Assembly (NCBI GenBank): GCA_030762175.1 | Contig: CM060831.1 | Span: 28,407,001 to 28,471,000 of the forward strand | Length of the DNA: 64,000 bases | Direction: 5' to 3' | Origin: Metallyticus violacea | Taxonomy: Eukaryota > Arthropoda > Insecta > Mantodea > Metallyticidae | Part shown: piece by piece, positions 56,206 to 64,000 of the stretch | Layout of the letters: every line of letters begins with the position of its first letter | How positions within the stretch are numbered: position 1 is the stretch's first letter | Made by a program: the position numbers and the translations under genes | Notes under the pieces: model-generated | What the model saw: only the letters and a program-made list of their open reading frames with translations | The model's database searches: none | What the model was told of the DNA's origin: nothing

Positions 56206-57369
56206 ACTTCTAATTCTTTATCAATTTAGAGAATTTGTTTGGCCATGTTCATTGTGGACAAAATAAATATTGCTGTTGTACATTATTTGGCAATCTCTGT
56301 CTATGAGGATATGAATAGCTAAGCAGTTGATAAAGCAAAATTTAACATTTTGTGTCTGATTGTACAAACTGCCTTTAGTTTTGCATTTAACCTTTGCATA
56401 ACAGCAAATGACTAGAAGGTAACGTGCCTGATGACAAGTGAGTAATCTCAATTCACCCTTCACTGGCAGAGGATTTTTCTCCCCCTTGTTATTTCAGTTC
56501 AGTTCCAATGAGTAACTGAGAGGTTTTCTTTCATGCTTTTTCTGAGAGTTAGGGGAGACTAGAATACAGTGCTTATTGCACTATATTCATCTCATGCCCT
56601 GATCAAAGTATTAAATTTAGCATTTTTGCTGCATGGCTCCCATAAAAAGAGTCAAAGACTTATATAATGTGCTACATTTTTAAAATAATCTGATTAGCTT
56701 AAAATATTATTTTTTCCATTTTTTTTTTTTTGTCATATGAATGAAAATGACATTCTGAAGAAAATATAAAAACATTTTAAATTTACAAACATATCATGAG
56801 CATTAAAAAAACAATACTATAAAGTTATTTTACTATAACTTCTTTGTTAGAATATAATAGAGTTATAAGCAACCATTTCTTCATGAATTTTTAAATTTCT
56901 GAATAATGACTATCATTGCATATTTAAGTGATATATTGAATTTAACCTCTATAGCAACAAACCTATTAAAAATTTTGCTAAAATGTGCATAAATTGGATT
57001 GTTTTGGGTGGAAGAGGATACTTTTACACTTCAACCTTGCTCACAGCTGGCCGTTTGTGCTTACACCAATAAGCACAAACCTGAAGGAGGAAGGGATAAG
57101 ATCAGGGAGACACTGGAGAGCCAAGATCACAGGAAATGATCTTATGGGCGTAAATGTGGTCCCTAATGTGTTTCCACATAGAAAAAAGTGACCCTGATGG
57201 AGCCCCCTTTTCCCTTTGAGTTTAAGCTCTTTAGAGGGTCTACTTCCATACCAGATGCCAAAGCAGAAACCTTTACATACTGCAAACCACAATCACACCA
57301 TGCCAGCCCACCTTGCTCTGCACTTTTGACCCGTAACAGAAGCAATGCAATAAAATAGGACAACAGTAA
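56206..57369 (-). other. Intron of the PPP4R4-like gene, unassigned
   Basis: Nothing is recognised. A CpG-richer patch at about 57030-57330 has overlapping open frames without motifs, possibly the body of the SINE-like element that follows. Confidence 0.4.
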
Positions 57370-57535
57370 ATAATGTAACTAACCATCCATTCACCTTAGT
57401 CACCAGAAGAAACCATGAAAAGGTTTACAAGGTTAGGATGGCAGGTCCCAAAGGATTTGAACTTGAGACCTGCTGAATATGAGTTCTTAGTGTTACCACC
57501 TGAGCCAACCTGCTCAGTTGTATAAATAATATTTG
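57370..57535 (-). mobile_element. tRNA-derived SINE head
   Basis: On the minus strand GTTGGCTCAGGTGGTAACAC (A-box side) and CTCAAGTTCAAATCC (B box) are spaced as in a tRNA. TTTGGGACCTGCC follows. A (GAT)n/(GAC)n microsatellite lies further on at 57701-57739. Confidence 0.5.
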
Positions 57536-57944
57536 TACTTCATGTCTGCCTATCTCTCTTGTATTATGATTCATGAACATCTATCCTTGTAACATAAGAA
57601 TTAAAGTTTTCTTTACTTTTAAAAGCTATAAAAAAATAGTATTGATACTGAACAGCATTGTGATTCAAAGAAATAGAGAAGGGGTAGGAGGAGGAGAGGT
57701 GGTGATGATGATGATGATGATGATGATGACGACGACGACAGTAATTTAAAACTTGAATATTGCTTCAAACTTACGTTGCAAAAGGATGCATAAAGCACTT
57801 CAACTTCTAGTGAAATTATCAATATGAAATTTGACAGGCTGAAAAATACTAACAATTACATTTCTGAAACAATTTTTATAAAAAAATATTACAGTTATAG
57901 GATAAAAATTAGCTAAAAATTATAAGGTTGCATATTAATCTTAC

Positions 57945-58070
57945 CACTGAGGTCCAGAAGGTTAAGGAAGAAATAATCCTTAAAATAGCGCCTTGAGAAC
58001 ACTTCCATGGCCAAATTACAAAGTTTGACATATATTTTTCGGGTGTAACAGCTGTGTCCTCGTCGTAAAT
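57945..58070 (-). CDS. PPP4R4: PPP4R4-like protein, HEAT-repeat exon
   Basis: This 126-bp exon is bounded by TTTTTCAG and AGTG|GTAAGA, phase 1 in and out. It encodes DLRRGHSCYTRKIYVKLCNL then AMEVFSRRYFKDYFFLNLLD LS (residues 36-77). It matches the PPP4R4 segment with the F.K.YF..YFFL pattern directly before the DPV.N.R repeat. No damage. Confidence 0.88.
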
Positions 58071-58228
58071 CTGAAAAACATGTCACAATTATTTTGTACA
58101 TAAAAATTATGTACATGGTTGGAAAATCAATATGGCTTTAAAATCTGTGTTACACTAGATTGTATCATATAAGACATATAGGAACTATGAACAATGTTAT
58201 TTGTCACAGTTTTATACTTTTAACTCAC

Positions 58229-58334
58229 CACTATCTATCTGAGACCTAATGGACTGCTTGTGTGCCTGTTGGTTATTGTACCTCAGAAAAATTAGCAATG
58301 TCTTACCAGCTGCCAAACGACAAGGAACAGGTCG
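58229..58334 (-). CDS. PPP4R4: PPP4R4-like protein, HEAT-repeat exon (first seen in window)
   Basis: This 106-bp exon lies between ATTTTACAG and AGTG|GTGAGT, phase 0 in and phase 1 out. It encodes RPVPCRLAAGKTLLIFLRYN then NQQAHKQSIRSQIDS, matching the PPP4R4 stretch with PVQ.AA..TL.IFLRYN. An internal GTAAGA after GCAGCTG (58301-58306) looks like a donor, but using it would remove the conserved IFLRYN, so the longer exon is preferred. The gene's 5' exons lie to the right and mostly outside the window. Confidence 0.85.
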
Positions 58335-59221
58335 CTGTAAAATAAAACCAGGTGCAATAATTTTTGCATATTTTGTGAAAAAAAAATTATCTCAAAATAT
58401 TAAATGAATGTATTAAACTATTTGAATCAAAATTACAGAATGAAAATTTGTAACTAAATCTTTTGAACAAATGAAAATATACAGCTTAAAAATAAGGGCA
58501 TTTCTATTTCTATTTACCAGAAGTCACACCAAATGCTGAAGGATAACTTTTCAGAAAGCAGTATAAAGCTGTCACTTGTGCACTTATTTCTATGTAATAA
58601 GTTAATGCTATATTGGTCATCCAATAAATGTTAATATGCTTGATGATAATCTATTGACTAAGGGCTGTTCATTGTCAACATTTATAAACAAGTGAATTTA
58701 CATGAGTTCTTATACCCATTTCCAATTCATAGTTGCCGCTCATTCACAAATGAGTGGTCAAATTTATGAGGTTCATTTCATTGCTAGAGTACCCAATGAT
58801 ACTCATTTGTTTTACTTTTGATTACTGACCAGACTAGCTGCTCTTTAGAAAATAATGGAAGACTATAATAATTTTGCAGAATATGTTGAATGTTATACTG
58901 AACATGTTCTGTGCAAAGAAAAATTATGAATTGCAATTCTGAAGTATTTTCATTTCAATAAATGATATATTAAGAACATTCTGATGTTATTAATTACAGA
59001 GAATTTTACCTACAGAGATTTATTAATACCTCTAATATCTCCTCTTTTGGAAATGATCATTGTTCTGACATTCTATGCAACTTCATCTTTTCAGGTAAGA
59101 ATTTACAATGATTTGTTTTTAAGTTTAAATTGTTTATAATGTGAAAACTACTATTCATTTATTTATTTTAGCACTTGATTTGTGCAGATATCATGTGAGT
59201 CAGCCAAAGTATGCCGTGTTA
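58335..59221 (-). other. Intron of the PPP4R4-like gene, unassigned
   Basis: No exon or element is recognised between the acceptor and the mariner. Confidence 0.45.
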
Positions 59222-59223
59222 TA

Positions 59224-60490
59224 TGAAGGTAGGTCCATAAGTTTCTGGCCTAACCATTTTCTAGGTATGATAAAAACAAAAACTTTATTTCACTCTTCAA
59301 TATAGTTACTCTTTATTGCAATACGCTTTTCACATCTTTGAATTAACATTTCAACCCCCCCCCCCCCAAAATAGTCAGAAGTCTTGACTGCAAAATGGGT
59401 ATAAACAGCACCCATCACTTCTAAATTTCCTTCTTCGAAGGTCTTTCTTGAGTTTTGAGAAGAGGAAATAGTCACTGGAAGCTATATCTGGGCTGTAGGG
59501 TGGATGGTTGATCTCCTTGAAGCCACATTTCTTCACAGCTTCCTTTGCAACAAGAGCTGTGTGCACAGGTGCATTGTCATGAAGAAGATGCACACCACCA
59601 CTCAGTTTTCCTCTCCTTTTCTCTTTGATGGAAGGACGTATTCTGTGCAGTAGGCCAGCATATTACTCATTATTTACTGTGGTGTTTCCCTCCTTGAAGT
59701 CAATGAAGAATATCCTTCACAGACCCAAAAGAATGTGGTCATGATCTTCTTGGTTGACTGAGTGACCTCAGCCTTTAGAGGCAGTGCTTCACCAGGTTTA
59801 CACCACTCCATTGATTCTCTTTTGGACAAGGATTCATAGTAGGGGACCATAGTTTCATCTCCTGTAACAATGGTTTGCACAACTTCTCTCTCGTTGCCAT
59901 GGCAGAGCTCCAAAATGCCTGACACCAAATGACTCGTTGCTGCTTATGGACTGAGGAAAGAAGTCTAGCCACCCATCTTGCACTAACCTTATTCATGTTT
60001 AAACATTCATAAATAATTCGAAGGACTGTTGTTTCTGAGAGGCTCAACCTTGCTGCTATTTCTGTAACTTTGAGCCGCTGGTCTTCCATAATTTCTCCTT
60101 CGACAGGAGTGAGCCACTCCAAGGGCTGACCTGTATGCTCTTGACATTCAATACTTTCTCGATCTATTCAAAAAAGTTTGGCCCATTCTTTTGTGGTAGA
60201 ATATGAGGGGGATGCTTCCCCATATATGTTCCAATCTCTGTTTAATTTCATTTGGGGTAAGTCCTTCTTCTGTGAAGAACTTAATAACAGCTGGATACTC
60301 CAATTTGAACATGTCACAATCTTCTACACACAGCCTTCTTTATGCAACTATATCTGAACAACTGAACACAGCAAAGCGGAAGTTACAGCATCAATTATTT
60401 ACTTAACAGATAAGGTATGACACCAGATAAGGCTTTTGTGAAGGCAATAATCCTTATAGGTGAGGCTTGAAACTTATGGATTTACCCTCA
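59224..60490 (-). mobile_element. Mariner transposon, full length (1267 bp), frameshifted
   Basis: Inverted ends TGAAGGTAGGTCCATAAGTT (left) and the complement of AACTTATGGATTTACCCTCA (right), with TA on both sides (59222-59223, 60491-60492). On the minus strand: FKLEYPAVIKFFTEEGLTPN then EIKQRLEHIWG (HTH 1); MEDQRLKVTEIAARLSLSET (HTH 2); IVTGDETMVPYYES (first Asp); LLHDNAPVHTALVAKE (second Asp); YSPDIASSDYFLF (third Asp), 34 residues after the second, the DD34D signature. At least three frame breaks or stops disable it. Confidence 0.9.
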
Positions 60491-60492
60491 TA

Positions 60493-61644
60493 TGTGAAGC
60501 TTTAGAAACAGCAGCAATGCATCACTGCATCCTGAAACTCTACACATAAATAGCTGCAGCAATCTAATTCTGTTATTTTTGACAGGAGTATTAACAGTGG
60601 ACCACCACCTGTTTTCAAGATATTTCTTAATTTGGTAGAAAGTTCTGCTTTCCTGAAGAATTTATATTTTATCACAGTTATTAGCTAACCAAGGCCTTTG
60701 TGATATAAAATAAGAAAGGAAAGAATGAAAGAGAGAAAAATTCATAAATAAGTAACAAAATAAATTGAATAAATGAAATATATATAATAAATAATAAAAA
60801 TAGCCCACTTTGGCCTTTTCAGAACTGACTATGAATCCCACAAATATTCTCCCACATTTCTTTCTTTTTTAAACACCTAACATGTCTACTGAATAAAAAA
60901 ATCCTTATGCTTGAGTATAATTGACCAATGCTATTTGTACTATTTAGGAAGATGCACCTAATTTTTGTGCAGTCTCTGAAAAATTTAAGTACTCATTCAT
61001 TGAATAAAAACACTTGTACATCGGAAACATTTTTAAATGTGCAGAGTATTACTATGCTTTAATCTTGAAGTTGGTTTATTATAAAAGTGCACACCCTTGA
61101 AATAAAAAACTGGTTCAAATAATTTACATCTGTGAGAGGGAATGTATATTTAGACTTATCTCTAACATTATGATCATAAATATCTGAATTTATACTAAAA
61201 TGTTTAATGTGTGCTTGTATTTGCACTAAAACACCATATATATAAACACACATAAGGCAATGGCAATGTTTTCAGTATTTTGAAGTGTGGTTTATAGTTT
61301 TGGTATATTTGAAAGTATTTGGCACTTTATAAGTGTAAACTATGAATACAGCTGTAAGTCCTTTACTGTTAATAAAAATCAAGCTAAAATATTATGCAGG
61401 GCTATGCATGGTGGAGATAATATACAGTCTTACATAATGCTCAGCTACTAGCTTTATTCACTATGTGAATATTAGTTTAAAAGAATTAAGAAATATTTTG
61501 AATAGTTTTTTAGATCTGGGGCTTAAGTGGATTTGATATAAACAGAAAATGAATAGGGTTAGTGAAAAGAAAGGATAGCTTACATTGGAATATACATGCA
61601 GATTTCACTAAGGAGATAACTTGCATTATGTAGCCCTTAATAAT
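60493..61644. other. Unassigned intron or flanking sequence
   Basis: Nothing recognised; AT-rich. Confidence 0.4.
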
Positions 61645-61930
61645 CTAGGGGTAACATTCTTTCCTCTGGATCCAAGGTTCATGGGTTCAAACCTGGCCAA
61701 AGTTAGTTAATACAATGTGGGTAAATTTCTTACACACTTCACTTACTGTATTTAAGTTAGGATATGTTTCTGGAATCAACATTCCCATCCTAGCTGTTCA
61801 CCTACGCTGGCCAAAGTAGATAGTAGATCGTGAGCACAGGTCCTTTGGAAGGGATTAAACCATTGGACCAATGTTTTAGATTTACAGCACATTAACAAAC
61901 ACCATACCTGATTAAGGAGGTCGCTGGATA
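61645..61930 (+). mobile_element. tRNA-derived SINE
   Basis: TAATCTAGGGGTAACATTC (A-box side) and GGTTCAAACCTGG (B box) are followed by a body with CCTAGCTGTTCACCTACGC and GGTCCTTTGGAAGGG. The tail is unclear. It differs from families 1 and 2. Confidence 0.5.
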
Positions 61931-62077
61931 AAACTACCAGGATTTCACATCCAATACCTTAAATGTTACTTGAGGCAATGGTCTGGCCTTCAATACTTCT
62001 AACTGTAGATGCTAAATGCAACTAAATTTAATGGCTCATATAGGACTTGGAACAGGCTTAAATCTAATTCTTGGAAG

Positions 62078-62202
62078 AAGAAGAAGAAGAAGAAGAAGAA
62101 GAAGAAGAAGAAGAAGAAGAAGAAGAAGAAGGAGGAGGAGGAGGAGGAGGAGGAGGAGGAGGAGGAGGAGGAGGAGGAGGAGGAGGAGGAGGAGGAGGAG
62201 GA
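62078..62202 (+). repeat. Polypurine tract (GAA)n(GGA)n
   Basis: About 18 GAA-type triplets are followed by about 23 GGA triplets, pure purine on the plus strand. The long poly-E, R, K, G and L frames here are artefacts. Confidence 0.95.
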
Positions 62203-62702
62203 GAATTGAATTATGTCTTAAATAGCTATTCAAATAAAATGTTATCTTTCAATAAAGGTCACTGTTCATTGCAATGCACTTTTCACACCTTCAGTATTCC
62301 AGTAGAAGAATGTATTTTGATAATTATTAGCAAAGCCTGAGAATCTCTATTCCATTTACCATATACAACTGTAAACTAAAAATCTGTTAAGATTGCAAAC
62401 TCTTGGTAGTCAGGTGGACTGAGGTTTGATTACATGGAGAATGATTTGTATTTCAAATTTCATTTTCTGATGGTGGCAATTCTTGAAGCAAAAATTTATA
62501 GAAGGGGAGGATGCCTATGCAAGAAAACTTGCCATAACTGCAAATTGCAAACTTTGTTCTGTTCCAATGCTGTTAACTGTTTGCTATTTCTGGCAGTAGT
62601 GTTTAAGAATTTTAATGAACAATATTCACAGAATCTTTACTATTTCCTGACAGAAGATGTAATTCCATGAATTTTTTTTTGGAGTTTGGCTCATAATGGT
62701 AA

Positions 62703-63160
62703 TTGTAAAATTAAAAGAAGTTAGGAACAGTGAAATTGTTAAATATACAAACGAGTCAGTATTAGGTGATACTAAAACTTCATTAACAAGGATCACAGAA
62801 CACTTCAGAAATGTAAGATATAAACAAGTGGATAAATCGGCGGTTGCAGATCATTTTTGGACTTATGATCATGACATTGCAGGAGAAGCCAAACTGTTAA
62901 AAGCTACCACTAATCCCAAGGAATTGGCAATTTGGGACAAGATTTATATTTTAAAAAATAAACATAGAGTTATGAACTTTGACATTCCATCAAGGACTTC
63001 CTGTTCTGTTATCTAGTGGAAACACAAGAGGTCACTGCATCACCTGCCAGCATTAGTTGGTATCCAGCTGAGGATGAGAGCAAATGCTCTTGAAACATGT
63101 TCTGAAGAATTAACCAGTTAGTTAAATTTTAGTGTCATCTAATACTGACTCATTTGTATA
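62703..63160 (+). mobile_element. 5'-truncated PLE, 458 bp, with hammerhead and 12-bp target duplication
   Basis: TCATAATGGTAA is exact on both sides (62691-62702, 63161-63172). The insert begins within the nuclease coding part and reads SLTRITEHFRNVRYKQVDKS, AVADHFWTYDHD, LLKATTNPKELAIWDKIYIL, the C-terminal half of GIY-YIG downstream of the YIG motif. A complete hammerhead core (63062-63108) and terminus follow. The truncation point directly abuts the duplication, as expected of target-primed reverse transcription. Confidence 0.9.
63062..63108 (+). ncRNA. Hammerhead ribozyme, intact core
   Basis: CUGAGGA (63068-63074), U, a 6-bp stem II (GAGAGC with GCUCUU, AAAU loop), GAAAC (63092-63096), AUGUU and predicted cleavage after 63101. 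Stem I pairs CAG with CUG (3 bp) plus weaker outer contacts. Stem III is the 2-bp AC/GU type, so dimer formation may be needed for activity. Confidence 0.75.
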
Positions 63161-63172
63161 TCATAATGGTAA

Positions 63173-63704
63173 GCTCATCCTTTGTGATTGAGTGGAAGAA
63201 ACCCTTTGTCTTCAGTATGTGTCGAGAAAGCTCTACAATTTCGCACATGCTTCAACCTGCAAACTTTACCCTTTTTTTTTTCTTTACTCTTTATAGAAAT
63301 TCTCCTTAACTCCCTAATCTGGGATTCAATTTTAAAAAAAATAAAATAAATAAATGCCTTATTTTTCTAACTCTAAAACCTTTTCTAAATCACCACAGAT
63401 GATTGTATATGTTCATTTTTTTTTTCTGCACACCCCTTAACTTCTATACTCCCAAACATAGCCAAGAAATCCCCTCTCTCCTGCTTGCTACATTTATCAA
63501 TATATAACTCAGCACTTCATTCTTTATAATACATAAGAGATATTTTCTCCTAAATTAAAGCATAAGATGTCTATCCTAATCTCCAACTTCCTCCCAATAA
63601 TCCTTTAAAATTTCTTCTATTCTTTTAATTATATAATTATCCCTCATTCCATTTTTTCAGCTGTTCCATAACTGTAGTCATCTGACAATTGTCTCAACAC
63701 CCAC
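63173..63704. other. Unassigned sequence, pyrimidine-rich
   Basis: Plus-strand T/C-rich and AT-rich sequence with no recognised feature. Confidence 0.4.
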
Positions 63705-63806
63705 CTGGAGCAAAGAAACAATATTTGAGAGTCTGATGAATGATGCCACGTGCAGAACCAATGCTATTTCTGAATAAAGTAGCGTGAAATGCATATAGAA
63801 ATCTGC
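63705..63806 (-). other. Possible exon, 102 bp (unassigned)
   Basis: On the minus strand GTGAACAG and CTCCAG|GTGGGT bound 102 bp. The phase 0 frame stays open (34 codons), and so does the phase 1 frame (RFLYAFHATLFRNSIGSARG and on). I could not align either convincingly with the PPP4R4 segment expected upstream of residue 1, so this may be an exon of that gene, of another transcript, or chance. Confidence 0.25.
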
Positions 63807-64000
63807 CTGTTCACAAAAATAAATACTTTTATGTGATCAATGTTTTTATTACTGATTTTTGTGCAAGGGTAATCTCTTAAATATTCATTTGCCAATTTAC
63901 AAGAATGCAAAATACGCTGAGACAGGATGGCTACAGGCGATCTCTGTTTCTTTTAGTATCGTAAAGGCACAGCATTCACCAGTTTAATCGGAGTAAAAGG
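63807..64000. other. Window edge, unassigned
   Basis: The last 60 bases are CpG-richer than their surroundings, and TTTCTTTTAG before 63957 could be a plus-strand acceptor. The segment is too short to interpret. Confidence 0.25.

Noticed and set aside
58301..58334. 28-bp micro-exon ending at the internal GTAAGA donor
   Set aside because: The reading continues past that site with the conserved IFLRYN segment up to a better-supported donor at 58229, which also gives the correct phase for the next exon.
62009..62340. Poly-E/R/K/G/L open frames
   Set aside because: Same cause: a (GAA)n(GGA)n tract.
1..64000. CRISPR arrays, bacterial operons, phage or attachment sites
   Set aside because: No regularly spaced direct repeats or prokaryotic gene organisation. 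The window is clearly eukaryotic.

Overview
The window is eukaryotic, AT-rich and intron-bearing, and is very probably from an arthropod, most likely an insect with a large, transposon-filled genome. The evidence is two intron-containing protein genes with GT-AG splice sites, several mariner transposons, Penelope-like retroelements (PLEs) with GIY-YIG endonucleases, tRNA-derived SINEs and several LINE clades. I cannot name the species.

Host genes, both on the minus strand. (1) Positions 560-752 are the first coding exon of a RHOU/RHOV-type Rho GTPase. Its promoter side is at about 753-900 and the rest of the gene lies left of the window. (2) Eight exons between 58334 and 19081 chain in phase into the C-terminal 980 residues of a PPP4R4-like protein (protein phosphatase 4 regulatory subunit 4). 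They give the end of its HEAT-repeat body, then a long Ser/Thr-rich tail with repeated RRxS sites and SxIP motifs. The 5' part of this gene lies beyond the right edge.

Everything else that I can identify is mobile DNA. It sits between the two genes (about 1-19 kb) and in the introns of the PPP4R4-like gene. Positions 6.0-7.9 kb and 16.7-18.2 kb are large PLE palindromes, two GIY-YIG-bearing half-elements in inverted orientation. Positions 45.8-47.7 kb hold the most complete PLE, with reverse transcriptase, GIY-YIG and hammerhead ribozyme. Positions 50.6-54.9 kb are a cluster of PLEs, one nested inside another. Mariners lie at 23.3, 29.8-31.8, 31.9-33.2, 41.3 and 59.2-60.5 kb. LINE relics lie at 2.2, 26, 28.5, 34.3, 38, 42.2, 44-45.7 and 47.8-50.2 kb. 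Relics of hAT-like (36.6 kb) and IS630-like (11.4 kb) transposases are also present.

The most striking pattern is a family of very short PLE-derived insertions of about 120-220 bp, plus some longer ones. They consist of a terminal hairpin, often a hammerhead ribozyme core (CUGANGA, stem II, GAAAC), and a tail related to TTCACTGTGTNAGTTCC. Seven short and two longer insertions are bounded by direct duplications of 12-14 bp that I could read directly. Ribozyme stem I differs between copies with compensating changes, and every copy carries an extra U after CUGANGA. This looks like a mobilised, mostly non-autonomous ribozyme-hairpin retroposon population supported by the GIY-YIG PLEs.
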